Source: Candidatus Phytoplasma meliae
GTDB lineage: Bacteria; Bacillota_I; Bacilli_A; Acholeplasmatales; Acholeplasmataceae
Direction: 5' to 3'
DNA length: 64,000 nucleotides
Assembly: GCF_016876135.2 (NCBI RefSeq)
Contig: NZ_JACAOD020000006.1
Coordinates: forward strand, 4,210 to 68,209
Part shown: piece after piece, positions 1 to 9,037 of the stretch
Numbering within the stretch: the stretch's first letter is position 1
How the letters are laid out: every line of letters begins with the position of its first letter
Notes under the pieces: generated by a model
The model's input: the letters and a program-made list of their open reading frames with translations, nothing else
Told to the model about the DNA's origin: nothing
Databases searched by the model: none
Translations under genes and position numbers: made by a program

Positions 1-557
1 TTTAGAAACAAAATAAATTTATTTTTATTTTTAGCAAGTTCTAAGCCGATAAAAACAGCATTAATGGTGATAAAAACAAAAGTAATCAAAGAATAATGAT
101 AATATAGCAATCCACCATCAGAACGATATTCACGTTTTAGAAATATATCTCCTAAAAAACCAGGCAATAAAGCGCCTAATTCTAAAAAAAGTAAACATAA
201 GAAAGAAATGGAAGCAGCCAATAAAAAAGCTAAAGTAGCATATTGTTTTGCTTGTTTCATGTTTTGTTTTTTATATTCGCGCGCTACTAAAACTACTCCA
301 GCTCCTCCTAAAGAAACAGCAATACTTTGAAGGATTTTTTTAATTTGCTTCATGTAAGTAATGGTGCTATCTACATTTTTTGCTTTGCCAGTATCACCAA
401 TAATAGCAAAATCAATAGAAGTTCCTAAATGTTGGAACATCAAATAAATAGCAATAGGAATGGTAAGAATAATTAAATTTCTCAAAATAGAACCTTTAAA
501 AATAGTTTCCTGTTTTGCAGGAAGGTTCTCCCCTATATTTATATTGTTGGTAGTCAT
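1..557 (-). CDS. MATE-family efflux protein, N-terminal part (runs off the left edge)
   Basis: Only about the first 185 codons are present; the gene continues beyond base 1. The visible protein has a short polar N-terminus, then hydrophobic segment NLIILTIPIAIYLMFQ with the following TSIDFAIIG, which resembles the first helix and the VD-x(n)-G stretch of multi-antimicrobial extrusion (MATE/NorM) transporters, followed by a Gly-rich helix (SLGGAGVVLVAREY) and two more membrane segments. MATE proteins exchange Na+ or H+ for drugs or metabolites at the cell membrane. The start ATG at 555-557 has an AAAGAGG-like site about 14 bases upstream. It lies just downstream of pfkA in the same direction. 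MATE is inferred from the N-terminal half only; another polytopic flippase of the MOP superfamily is possible. Confidence 0.65.
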   Translation of the reverse strand, partial: MTTNNINIGENLPAKQETIFKGSILRNLIILTIPIAIYLMFQHLGTSIDFAIIGDTGKAKNVDSTITYMKQIKKILQSIAVSLGGAGVVLVAREYKKQNMKQAKQYATLAFLLAASISFLCLLFLELGALLPGFLGDIFLKREYRSDGGLLYYHYSLITFVFITINAVFIGLELAKNKNKFILFL

Positions 558-641
558 AAAATAATAAAGAGACCTCTTTAGCTTTCATTTTTTTATTTAT
601 ATCAAAATAAGCTGTTTGTGATCTGAAAATTAATTGAAAAA

Positions 642-1622
642 TTAATTAGGTAATAATTTTGATATTGCATTATACAATCTATATTGTTCTTCTTGATGAT
701 GACAAATTTTTTCAAAATCTACATGAACTAAGTGCAGTCCTTGTAGGCCAACTCCACAATTAGAAACATCTTTTTGCAACAATTCAACAGCATAACTACC
801 CATGCGAGTAGCTAATACTAAATCTTCAGAAGTAGGTTTGCCACCTCTTTGAATATGTCCCAAAATTTGAGCTCTCGTTTCAAAATTACTGTGTTGTTCA
901 ATTTCTTTAGCCAAAGCATTAATATCAAAAATATGTTCAGTCACCACAATAACGGCACATCTTTGTTTAGCTTCTTTTAAAGATTTAATTTTAGCAAAAA
1001 TAGCTTCTTTATTTAAAAGATGTTCGCGAGTTACAATTAAATCAGCACTAGTAGCAATTCCGCCATATAAAGCTAAATCACCCTTATCGCGGCCCATAAC
1101 TTCAATAATACTACATCTATTATGAGAAATCGAAGTATCACGCAATTTTAAAACAGCATCAACTACGTTACTTAAAGCAGTGCTAAAACCAATTGTAAAA
1201 TCAGTATAATCAATGTCATTATCAATGGTAGCAGGCAATCCCACACATTGAATACCCACTTCTTGTAATTTCATAGCCCCTTTATAAGAACCATCGCCGC
1301 CAATAACAATTAATTTATTAATCCCTAATTTTTGCAAATTACGTGCACATTGTTCTCTAATTTCTAAATTTTGTTGAAAAGGAATGAAACGAGAAGTCCC
1401 TAAAAAAGTTCCTGATACATTAATATTGTATGGAAGTGTTTTTGGTTCTAAAAGTTCTATTTCATTACGATATAAACCCAAGTATCCATCGCGAACACCA
1501 TAAACTTGTAACCCTTGTTTACTCCCTTCTAAAACAACAGACCTGATGGCAGCATTCATCCCAGGAGCATCACCACCTGAAGTTAAAACAGCAATTTTTT
1601 TACATTCTTTTAAGTTTTTCAT
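642..1622 (-). CDS. pfkA: 6-phosphofructokinase
   Basis: ATP-dependent phosphorylation of fructose 6-phosphate to fructose 1,6-bisphosphate, the committed glycolytic step, in the cytoplasm. The ATP-binding TSGGDAPGMN is at residues 14-23, followed by GGDGSYKGA, the catalytic TIDNDI and the EVMGR substrate loop, all in family order. Starting at the ATG at 1620-1622 gives 326 residues, close to the usual 320. An upstream in-frame start would add 19 basic residues that the family lacks, and an AAGAGG site lies between the two. Glycolysis matters here because phytoplasmas lack oxidative phosphorylation; the acetate kinase at 12.4-13.7 kb would supply further substrate-level ATP. The stop codon overlaps a weak AATTAATT hairpin at 628-647. 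Confidence 0.97.
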   Translation of the reverse strand: MKNLKECKKIAVLTSGGDAPGMNAAIRSVVLEGSKQGLQVYGVRDGYLGLYRNEIELLEPKTLPYNINVSGTFLGTSRFIPFQQNLEIREQCARNLQKLGINKLIVIGGDGSYKGAMKLQEVGIQCVGLPATIDNDIDYTDFTIGFSTALSNVVDAVLKLRDTSISHNRCSIIEVMGRDKGDLALYGGIATSADLIVTREHLLNKEAIFAKIKSLKEAKQRCAVIVVTEHIFDINALAKEIEQHSNFETRAQILGHIQRGGKPTSEDLVLATRMGSYAVELLQKDVSNCGVGLQGLHLVHVDFEKICHHQEEQYRLYNAISKLLPN

Positions 1623-2671
1623 TGTTATATATTCAAACCTCTTTTTTATATATTTTTTATAATTTGGCAATTTTGGCAATTATTTGTTAGGATTTAATTC
1701 TTCTTTAATTCAAAATAATTTAATTTATTGTTTGCGTTTGCTTATTTAGTTTTCTTATTTATTAATTGCATGTACACAAAATATGTAACAATTATGCAAG
1801 AAAAGCGATGCGATATAGAAGTAGGAAATAGGAGGATGGGGGGAATATAAAACAAAAGAAACAAAGGGGATGGAGGAAATAAATAATAAAAATAAATCAA
1901 CATTATTTCTTAGGGTTTAAAAAATATTGGGATCAAAAAAAGCAAAAACTATTAAAACCTTAAGAAAATGATAAGTTTATTAAAATTTTAAAAAGATAAA
2001 AACAAAAAATACAAATAATTAAAAAACATCACAGAAATTATAATAACTATCATATTTTAAAAAACATATGTTTGTTTGAACCTTTCTTAGTCTTAGTTAA
2101 ATTTAAAGAGGTTATAAATATAACAAAAATATTTTAATTATTGCAGTTATTTTTAAATAATTTCTCCCAATATAATAGTAAATATCTTCAATAATCGTTT
2201 ATTTTAATAAAACATCATCATAATCATAAAGTTTTATAACTTCACAAAATATTAACGTTTTACCAAAAATTAAAAACTAAATATCAAATATTTGGGAATA
2301 TTTGAAATTATTTTAATACTAATTATATAAACTGTGATTATTTTAATTTTTCTCATTAACTACATTTTTATTTTATAAAAAAAAGATCAATATTGCAATC
2401 AAAATGTATGAAATTATGTTAATTTTGCATAAAAAGATCATTTTACATTCGAAAATTTGATTTTTATCAAACAAACATCTTCATAAAGTATTTATAAAAA
2501 ACGAATAACCTTTCAATAGTTTAATAGTTTTAAATTATTCATAATTAAGATCTTAAATATCGATCATAATTAAAAAATTAAAAAAGCAAACAAATTACAT
2601 TTTCCATCTTTAATTATATACAATATTTTAACATCTTTTCCATTATTTTAAATATCAAAATAATTTATTTA

Positions 2672-2703
2672 CTCAGTTAGACCAATAAGGTTAGACTTTT
2701 TTT
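2672..2703 (+). repeat. Dispersed intergenic motif, copy 1 of 3
   Basis: Begins CTCAGTTAGACC and continues to GGTTAGACTTTTTTT, so GTTAGAC occurs twice within 25 bases, followed by a T-run. Nearly the same sequence recurs at 19663-19690 and 44527-44555. No ORF covers this copy. Confidence 0.8.
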
Positions 2704-2779
2704 AAAAAATGTCAAAAAAACAGAACACCCCATTAATTGTATAAAATTCTATTTTTCATTATTTTTTGTTCTTTTTAAA

Positions 2780-2788
2780 TGATATAAT
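2780..2788 (+). promoter_or_regulatory. Extended -10 promoter of the nusA operon
   Basis: TGATATAAT: TATAAT at 2783-2788 preceded by the TGn of an extended -10. No good -35 is visible at 17 bases. Transcription would start near 2795, leaving a leader of about 180 bases before nusA that holds the hairpin at 2822-2852. Confidence 0.6.
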
Positions 2789-2821
2789 AAAGTTATGAGT
2801 TGTTTTATTTTTCGAAAATAG

Positions 2822-2852
2822 AAGTGGTACTTATTCAAGTTACTACTTTTTT
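2822..2852 (+). terminator. Terminator-like hairpin in the nusA leader (possible attenuator)
   Basis: AAGTGGTA plus CTT pair with AAG plus TACTACTT around the loop ATTC, with one bulged T and one G-U pair, followed directly by a T-run. It lies between the nusA promoter and the nusA start, so an intrinsic terminator here would control read-through into the operon. The structure is seen in the sequence; regulation is inferred. Confidence 0.65.
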
Positions 2853-2976
2853 AATTTTAATATCTCATTTTATTTCAATTTACATTTCAAAGTTATGCTA
2901 AGTTTTATATTTTTGTTAAATTATTTCTATAAAGATAAAAAGCATTGGCTATATGATATATTAGGAGGTTTGACAT

Positions 2977-4050
2977 TTGATTAGTAAAAATTTTTTTAAA
3001 TTTTTGAATAAAATAGTTCAGGAAAGAGATTTACCAAAAAACGATGTTGTTGATGCTTTTATTAAAGGTTTAACTTCTGGTTGCAAAAAAAACCATCGTG
3101 TTAAAAGTTGTCGTGTGCATTTAAAAGAAGATAAAAGCGAAATTCTTTTGTATAAACAATTTTTAGTAACCGATGAAACAAACATTCACACCATTAATTT
3201 AAAAGAATGGACTCCGATTGATTTAAACGAAGCTCAAAAAATTAAACCACATGCTAAAGTGGGGCAAATAATCGATATTAAAATTGATCCCAAAGATTTT
3301 AATTTATACGCCATTAAGGAATTCAAAAATCAATTTAACGAAGAGTTAACCAAGAAAAAAAGAGAAAATATTTATCACTTTTTTAAAACACAAGAGGGAA
3401 AATTAATCAGCGCTAAAATTATTTCCGAAAATGAAAAATTTTATAATTTAGAATTGGAAAAAGAAATAACTACTTTGCTGCCTAAAAAAGAAGTTTCTGC
3501 TAACAATCTTTTGCATGTTGGCGAAAGAATTCAAGTTTTTTTATCAGAAGTAAGAAAAACAACAAAATGGCCTAAAATTTTTGTAAGTCATAATCACGTA
3601 GGTTTAGTTGTAAAAGTATTTGAAGAAAATATTGCAGAAATTCAAGAAGGAATTGTTAAAATAATGGCAATCGCTCGTATTTCTGGAGAACGCACTAAAA
3701 TAGGATTATCTTCTGAGGATCCTCAAGTAGATCCAATTGGTTCTTGTATTGGTCCTAATAGCAAACGTATTAAACATATTATTAAAATATTAAAAGGAGA
3801 AAAAATCGATTTATTTAAATGGAGCAAAGACCCTGAAGAATTAATTAGCAACGCTCTTAAACCTGCTCAATGCATCAACGTTATCATTAAAAACAATATT
3901 AATAAATATGCTTTAGCTATTATTCCAGATGACCAATTTTCTTTAGCTATCGGGAAATTAGGAAAAAATGTTAAATTAGCTGTTGAAGTAACTAAGTGGA
4001 ATATTGATATTAAAACTTTGTCTCAAGCTCAAGAAGAAGGGATTATATAA
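2977..4050 (+). CDS. nusA: Transcription termination/antitermination factor NusA
   Basis: NusA binds RNA polymerase and nascent RNA and modulates pausing, intrinsic termination and antitermination. The 357 residues show the N-terminal polymerase-binding domain, an S1-like domain around residues 135-200 and two KH domains with GPNSKRIKHI and AIGKLGKNVKLAVEV, then stop without the acidic C-terminal repeats of proteobacteria, as in Firmicutes. The start is TTG at 2977, supported by a perfect AGGAGG at 2963-2968; no in-frame ATG lies nearby. First gene of nusA-ylxR-infB-rbfA. The upstream leader carries a terminator-like hairpin, which would suit autoregulation by NusA. Confidence 0.97.
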   Translation: MISKNFFKFLNKIVQERDLPKNDVVDAFIKGLTSGCKKNHRVKSCRVHLKEDKSEILLYKQFLVTDETNIHTINLKEWTPIDLNEAQKIKPHAKVGQIIDIKIDPKDFNLYAIKEFKNQFNEELTKKKRENIYHFFKTQEGKLISAKIISENEKFYNLELEKEITTLLPKKEVSANNLLHVGERIQVFLSEVRKTTKWPKIFVSHNHVGLVVKVFEENIAEIQEGIVKIMAIARISGERTKIGLSSEDPQVDPIGSCIGPNSKRIKHIIKILKGEKIDLFKWSKDPEELISNALKPAQCINVIIKNNINKYALAIIPDDQFSLAIGKLGKNVKLAVEVTKWNIDIKTLSQAQEEGII

Positions 4051-4059
4051 AATTTATCA

Positions 4060-4317
4060 ATGAAAATTTTAAGAACATGTATAGTTTCTAAAAAACTTCA
4101 TAACCCGCGCGACATGATTAGAATTAACGCTTCTAAAGACGGCCAGGTTACAATCGATTATCAACAAAAGCTCAAAGGAAGAGGAGCGTATTTGAGTTTT
4201 CAAAGTCAATATGTTCTTGTGGCTCAAAAAAGAAAACTTTTGGACCAAAAATTAAAAACTTCAGTTCCTCAAGAAATTTATCAAATACTTTTTCATTTTA
4301 TGACATCAAAAAATTAA
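4060..4317 (+). CDS. rnpM: RNase P modulator RnpM (YlxR family)
   Basis: Small basic RNA-binding protein of 85 residues. The YlxR family hallmarks are the N-terminal RTCIVSKK (usually R-x-C-x(2)-C/R) and GRGAYLS near residues 41-47. In Bacillus subtilis the homologue binds RNase P RNA and tunes tRNA processing. It sits nine bases after nusA and before infB, the standard place for the family. The L7Ae-like gene that often follows it in Firmicutes is missing here. The start codon ATG has only a weak ribosome-binding site, so translation is probably coupled to nusA. Confidence 0.92.
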   Translation: MKILRTCIVSKKLHNPRDMIRINASKDGQVTIDYQQKLKGRGAYLSFQSQYVLVAQKRKLLDQKLKTSVPQEIYQILFHFMTSKN

Positions 4318-4355
4318 TAATTTATCTCAAATACCAATAAAAGGAGGGGCGTTAA

Positions 4356-6197
4356 ATGAATTTAAATGACAAAAAAAATAAATCTGATTCTTCCGAAAAT
4401 AAATCTACAGTTTCCCAAAAAGAAACTATTTTGCAAAACAATACGACCACAAAAAAATATTTTTTTAACCCTCAAGATACTGTTGCTCAAATTGCTAAAT
4501 CTTTTAATATTTCTAGCGCTGTTTTAATTAAAAAATTATTAAAATTAGGGGTAGCAACCAATATTAACCAAACTTTAGACAAAGAAATTATCCAAAATTT
4601 AGCTAAAGAATGTAATATTCAATTTTTAGATCAAACTGCGCTTAAACCAAATTCTACTATTACAAAAAAAACAACCCCAATTGATGCTAATTTAGAAAAA
4701 ACACCCCCTATTGTAACTATTATGGGTCATGTTGACCACGGTAAAACAACTTTATTAGATGCTATTCGTAAAACACGTGTTGTTGACCAAGAATATGGCG
4801 GAATTACCCAACATATAGGGGCTTATCAAGTTGAATATCAAAAACATAAAATTACTTTTATCGACACTCCCGGTCATGAAGCTTTTGATAAAATGAGAGC
4901 TAGAGGAGCTAAAATAACTAATATTTGTATTTTAGTTGTAGCCGCAGATGATTGTGTTAAACCTCAAACTGTTGAAGCTTTAAAGCACGCTCAAAAAGCT
5001 AAAATTCCTATTATTGTAGCCCTTAACAAAATAGATAAGCCTCATAATAACAGTAAGCAGATCATGACTGAATTATCTAGTTTTGATTTATTGCCTGAAG
5101 AATGGGGTGGAACAACTCCTTATATACCTATTTCTGCTCTTAAAAAAGAAGGGCTTAATAAATTATTAGAGATGATTTTACTTTTAAGCGAATTTCAAGA
5201 TTTAAAATCTAATTCCCAAAAACAAGCTCAAGGAACAGTTATTGAAGCTAGTTTAGATAAATCTTTAGGTCCTGTCGCTACGTTTATTGTAAGTGATGGT
5301 AACTTGAAAATAGGAGATATTGTAGTTGTTGGCAGCACTTATGCTAAAATCCGTTCTATGGAAGATGAATCCAAAAAGCCATTAAAAAAAGTTTTCCCTT
5401 CTCAACCTGTTAAAATTTCAGGTTTAAAAGAAGTGCCACAGGCAGGAGATGTTTTTTATGTTGTATCAAATGAAAAACAAGCCCGTCAAATAGTAAACGA
5501 AGTAAAAGCTCAAAAAAAAGAATCCTTAATAAAAACAATTATTCCGCAAGATTTAGAAAGTATTTTACAAAATCTAGAAAATGATAAACCTAAAGAGCTA
5601 AACATTGTTTTAAAAACCGATACTCAAGGAAGTTTAGAAGCAATTCAGGGCATGATTCAAAAAATTAAAATATCTAATTTGAAAGTTAATCTTTTGCGTG
5701 CTTCAGTAGGGTTAATTACCGAAAAAGATATTGCTTTAGCCCAAACATCAGAAAGTCTTTTAATAGGTTTTAACATTAAAACAACAACTTCAATCTTGAA
5801 ATTAGCACAAATCCAAAAAATTAAAATAACTATTCATAATGTAATTTATCGTATTATTGAAGACATCGAAAACCAATTAAAACAAATGGTGCAACCGACT
5901 TTTAAAGAAGTTATCACAGGAAAAGCAGAAGTAAGAAAAATTTTTAGCATTAGCAAAATTGGTAATATTGCTGGTTGTTATGTTATTCAAGGAATTATCA
6001 ATCATAATGATTTAGCTAAAGTGATTCGCAATGGTGAAACAATATTTCAAGGAAAAATCGCTTCTTTAAAACATTTAAAAGATAACATTAAAGTTTCAAA
6101 ACAAGGTTATGAATGTGGTATTTTGCTTAATGATTTTAATGATTTTGAAGTTGATGATATCATAGAAACATCTAAGTTAAGTAAAATGGAGGAATAA
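4356..6197 (+). CDS. infB: Translation initiation factor IF-2
   Basis: GTPase that places initiator fMet-tRNA on the 30S subunit and promotes subunit joining. 613 residues: a short polar N-terminal extension, an IF2 N-terminal domain near residues 35-90, then the G domain with G1 GHVDHGKTT at about 124-132, switch sequence YGGITQHIGAY, G3 DTPGHE and G4 NKID, followed by domains II-IV. Much shorter than E. coli IF2 (890) because the N-terminal linker is reduced, as usual in mollicutes. AAGGAGGGG lies eight bases before the ATG. rbfA follows three bases after the stop. Confidence 0.98.
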   Translation: MNLNDKKNKSDSSENKSTVSQKETILQNNTTTKKYFFNPQDTVAQIAKSFNISSAVLIKKLLKLGVATNINQTLDKEIIQNLAKECNIQFLDQTALKPNSTITKKTTPIDANLEKTPPIVTIMGHVDHGKTTLLDAIRKTRVVDQEYGGITQHIGAYQVEYQKHKITFIDTPGHEAFDKMRARGAKITNICILVVAADDCVKPQTVEALKHAQKAKIPIIVALNKIDKPHNNSKQIMTELSSFDLLPEEWGGTTPYIPISALKKEGLNKLLEMILLLSEFQDLKSNSQKQAQGTVIEASLDKSLGPVATFIVSDGNLKIGDIVVVGSTYAKIRSMEDESKKPLKKVFPSQPVKISGLKEVPQAGDVFYVVSNEKQARQIVNEVKAQKKESLIKTIIPQDLESILQNLENDKPKELNIVLKTDTQGSLEAIQGMIQKIKISNLKVNLLRASVGLITEKDIALAQTSESLLIGFNIKTTTSILKLAQIQKIKITIHNVIYRIIEDIENQLKQMVQPTFKEVITGKAEVRKIFSISKIGNIAGCYVIQGIINHNDLAKVIRNGETIFQGKIASLKHLKDNIKVSKQGYECGILLNDFNDFEVDDIIETSKLSKMEE

Positions 6198-6200
6198 AAG

Positions 6201-6545
6201 ATGGTTGTAACAACAGCTGAAAGAATGGCTAGTATTATTAAAAAAGAATTAGTTTTAATCAACGAAATTATTCGAGAAGAACAAATAGGTTATATTAATT
6301 TAACCGATGTTCAAGTAACTAAAGATTTATCTTTTGCTAATGTTTATTACACTATTTTAAACGATGCTCCAGATGTTTTAAAATTAGCTCAAGAAACCAT
6401 TAACCAAAATAAAGTTATTATTAGAATGGAATTGGCTAAAAAAATTAAAAATTTTAGAAAAATACCTGATTTAGTATTTAAATATGATCAATCTTTATCT
6501 TATGGTCGTCATATAGACAACATTTTAAAAGATATCAATAAATAA
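6201..6545 (+). CDS. rbfA: 30S ribosome-binding factor RbfA
   Basis: Assists late maturation of the 30S subunit by binding near the 5' end of 16S rRNA. 114 residues with the KH-like fold: an N-terminal helix (RMASIIKKELVLINEII), strand LTDVQVTKDLSFANVYYT and the C-terminal IRMELAKKIKNFRKIPDLVFKYD typical of the family (IR-x-L-x(3)-L-x(3)-R-x-P-x-L). GGAGG in the 3' end of infB serves as its ribosome-binding site; last gene of the nusA operon. Confidence 0.95.
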   Translation: MVVTTAERMASIIKKELVLINEIIREEQIGYINLTDVQVTKDLSFANVYYTILNDAPDVLKLAQETINQNKVIIRMELAKKIKNFRKIPDLVFKYDQSLSYGRHIDNILKDINK

Positions 6546-6744
6546 TTTTGTTATGTTAAAAACGTTTTCAATTGTTGACATCAAATGTAAAAACTTTTCT
6601 TATGAGATATTATTTTTTTCATTTTTCTTGCTATTTACATATTATTTGGCCATATGTGTTATTACTAATTTTGTTTACCAAAAAAATGATATTTATGTTA
6701 AATTAAAGGTGTTTTCATATAAATTAATATAAAAAAGGTCAAAA

Positions 6745-7311
6745 ATGAAAATTATTATCGGTTTAGGGAATCCAGGAGAAAAATTTAAAAATACGCGTCA
6801 TAATGTAGGTTTTGATATTTTAGATTTTTTTTTACAACGCAACGAGTATTCTGTTATTCAAAAAAACAATGAATCACATATTTTTCAAACTATCATAGGG
6901 ACTCAAAAATCTCTTTTAATAAAACCACAAATGTATATGAATTTATCTGGAATAGTAGTTCGCACTATTTTAAAAAAATATTCTATTAAAATAGAAGATA
7001 TTTTAGTAATTGTTGATGATATTTATTTATCCGAAGGGGAAATCAAATTAAAACCTCAAGGAGGCCATGGAGGACACAATGGCTTAAGAAATATTATTAA
7101 CTATTGTAACACTAAACAATTTAAAAGGTTAAAAATAGGTGTTGATTATGATCAAAGTATTGCTTTGGATAAATATCTTTTAACTCCGTTGAAATTTTCA
7201 AGTCAAAATCATATTTATAAAAAGATTGATAGAATTCTTGATATCATTAAACAATTCATTAAAGGGGTTGATTTTAATATTTTAATGAATTGTTATAATT
7301 CTAAAAATTAA
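6745..7311 (+). CDS. pth: Peptidyl-tRNA hydrolase
   Basis: Releases tRNA from peptidyl-tRNA that drops off ribosomes. 188 residues, normal length. Family motifs are GLGNPG at the N-terminus, NTRHNVGFD with the catalytic His, KPQMYMNLSG with the substrate-gripping Asn, and GGHGGHNGLRNI. AAAAAGG precedes the ATG. It is separated from rbfA by 199 bases, so it probably has its own promoter, although a TTGACA at 6575-6580 has no clear -10 partner. A bidirectional terminator at 7351-7388 separates it from the convergent CorC-type gene. Confidence 0.97.
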   Translation: MKIIIGLGNPGEKFKNTRHNVGFDILDFFLQRNEYSVIQKNNESHIFQTIIGTQKSLLIKPQMYMNLSGIVVRTILKKYSIKIEDILVIVDDIYLSEGEIKLKPQGGHGGHNGLRNIINYCNTKQFKRLKIGVDYDQSIALDKYLLTPLKFSSQNHIYKKIDRILDIIKQFIKGVDFNILMNCYNSKN

Positions 7312-7350
7312 TATTTACAATTTTAATCATTAAAACAATATATAATATAA

Positions 7351-7388
7351 ACAAAAAGCAAATATTTGTACAAATATTTGCTTTTTGT
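7351..7388. terminator. Bidirectional terminator between pth and the CNNM/CorC gene
   Basis: A perfect 38-base palindrome centred at 7369/7370 containing AAAAAGCAAATATTTG and its complement, with T-runs on both exits. It sits between two convergent genes and can end transcription from both. Confidence 0.9.
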
Positions 7389-7396
7389 TTTTTATT

Positions 7397-8719
7397 TTAA
7401 TTTGTTGTCTCTGTTTTTGGTAAAAGATTATTTTTACTAATTTTTATTTTAGAAATCACTTTATCCTTATACTGTAAAGTTTCAAATTGATAACCTTTAT
7501 AATTAATTTTAATTTTTTCATCTTTTTGTGGGAACCTCCCTAATTGTCCTATTAAAAAACCACTTAAAGTATCATAATTTTCAGTATCGAAATCAATTTT
7601 AATAACTTCTGCTATTTCTTCTAAATTAGAAAAGCCATTAGCAATATATTCATTTGAAGAGATTTCTTTAATCATCATTTCTTCATCTTTGTCGTATTCA
7701 TCTGAAATCTCTCCCAATATTTCTTCAATTAAATCTTCAAAAGTAACAATTCCAGCTGTTCCACCATATTCATCAATTACTATTGCCATATGTGTTTTCA
7801 TTAATTGCATTTCTCGAAATAATTCACTAGTGTTTTTTGATTCAGGAACAAAATAAGGTTTTTGAATAAAATTTTTGATATTAAAAACTTGACTTTTATT
7901 AGAAAACATTAAATATTTAAAAACATCTTTAACATGAATTATTCCTATAATATTATCAATATTGTTTTCATAAACAGGAAATCTAGTGTACTTTTCTGTT
8001 TTAATGATTTCAAGCATTTCGTCTTTGTTGACTTTCACATTAAGAGCAATCACTTCTGTACGATGTCGCATAACTTCTGAGATAATAGTATGATCAAATT
8101 CAAAAATATTTTGAATCATTTTGTTTTCGTTTTTATCAATAACACCTTTGCGATAACTTGATGCCAAGATCAAACGAAGTTCGTCTTCTGACAATTGCAC
8201 ATTATTTTTATGAGGATTTATTCTAAACATCATTAAAAAAAGATTACTTATTTGGGTTAAAATCCAAACCAAAGGAGTAATAATCCAAGCAATAAATGAT
8301 ATCGGAGTAGCAAAAAAATAAGCAGTTTTAGCAGGAGAATGCATAGCTAAACGTTTAGGAATTAATTCTCCAAAAATAATAGAAATTATTATTATTAATA
8401 TCTCCATTAATGCATATTGTATTTCAGGAGAAACCGTAATAATTCCTAATTGCAATGGATTAACTTTTTTCAAAAAATCCGATGTTACAACATTTCCTTG
8501 GAAAAAAGTAATAATATGAATCATTATTTGAATAACAGATAAAAAAGTAGTTGGGTTTTCTTTAATTTTTTTAACTCTTAAAGCTTTTTTATCACCTTTT
8601 TTAATATCTAACTCAATTTTGCTTTCATTCGTAGAAATAAAAGATATTTCACTAGCAGCAAAAAAAGAGTTCAATAAAATTAAAATAATCAATAATAATA
8701 CTATAGGCATATTAAACAA
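7397..8719 (-). CDS. CNNM/CorC-type divalent-cation transport protein (hemolysin C family)
   Basis: 440-residue membrane protein. The N-terminal half is a CNNM/DUF21 domain with membrane helices (IVLLLIILILLNSFFAASEISF at the start and others up to about residue 150), followed by a CBS pair near 200-320 (VMRHRTEVIALN, FPVYE, MAIVIDEYGGTAGIVTFEDL) and a CorC_HlyC C-terminal domain. Bacterial relatives such as MpfA/YhdP export Mg2+ or protect against excess Mg2+; the old name hemolysin rests on weak evidence. A TTG start at 8719 lies five bases from AAAAAGG; the ATG at 8710 would be about 13 away. A strong promoter at 8863-8891 gives a leader of about 135 bases. Transport substrate is inferred from the family. 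Confidence 0.88.
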   Translation of the reverse strand: MFNMPIVLLLIILILLNSFFAASEISFISTNESKIELDIKKGDKKALRVKKIKENPTTFLSVIQIMIHIITFFQGNVVTSDFLKKVNPLQLGIITVSPEIQYALMEILIIIISIIFGELIPKRLAMHSPAKTAYFFATPISFIAWIITPLVWILTQISNLFLMMFRINPHKNNVQLSEDELRLILASSYRKGVIDKNENKMIQNIFEFDHTIISEVMRHRTEVIALNVKVNKDEMLEIIKTEKYTRFPVYENNIDNIIGIIHVKDVFKYLMFSNKSQVFNIKNFIQKPYFVPESKNTSELFREMQLMKTHMAIVIDEYGGTAGIVTFEDLIEEILGEISDEYDKDEEMMIKEISSNEYIANGFSNLEEIAEVIKIDFDTENYDTLSGFLIGQLGRFPQKDEKIKINYKGYQFETLQYKDKVISKIKISKNNLLPKTETTN

Positions 8720-9037
8720 ATAACCTTTTTAATCTGCTTTATAATTACCAACAATTTTTGTAAATGAATGCCCCTTTTCAGCAACTTTATATTATCGCTA
8801 TCGTCCATTTGTTTTAAAAAAACCTCACTTTTTCTTATAATTATATTATAATAACTATTTTAAGTATAGCATAAATAAAGAAAAATGTCAATTGCGTTAA
8901 AAAACAACTGCTCGTTGTTTACAAATATAAAAAAATAGTTGTTGTTTTGTGGTTTGAACTTTTTGATTTTTACACCTTTTTATCATCTGTTATGTTTATT
9001 TGCGGTTACCAAAGAAATGTTTTTAAAAAATTGATTT
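8720..9037 (-). other. Promoter and leader of the CNNM/CorC gene, and priA 3' spacer
   Basis: No full-size gene. Contains the promoter at 8863-8891 and a leader that encodes a possible 35-codon upstream ORF starting MDDSDNIKLLKRG and overlapping the start of the CorC-type gene in another frame. The rest is AT-rich spacer after priA. Confidence 0.6.
8863..8891 (-). promoter_or_regulatory. Sigma-A type promoter of the CNNM/CorC gene
   Basis: Reading leftwards: TTGACA (8886-8891), a 17-base spacer, then TATACT (8863-8868) preceded by TG as an extended -10. A near-consensus housekeeping promoter about 140 bases before the gene. Confidence 0.9.

Larger units (their letters stand above)
1623..2976. 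other. ORF-free AT-rich intergenic region upstream of nusA
   Basis: About 1.35 kb without a convincing gene on either strand. It contains a purine-rich stretch with a G6 run (about 1830-1870), long A/T-only blocks, one copy of a dispersed intergenic motif (2672-2703), and at its right end the nusA promoter and leader hairpin. rimP, which often precedes nusA in Firmicutes, is not here. I saw no rnpB, SRP RNA or tmRNA signature. It may be decayed genes or spacer. Confidence 0.6.

Noticed and set aside
1680..2760. Possible structured RNA gene (rnpB, SRP RNA, tmRNA) in the long spacer
   Set aside because: None of the conserved cores (GAGGAAAGTCC-type, SRP loop or tmRNA T-arm) could be found on either strand.
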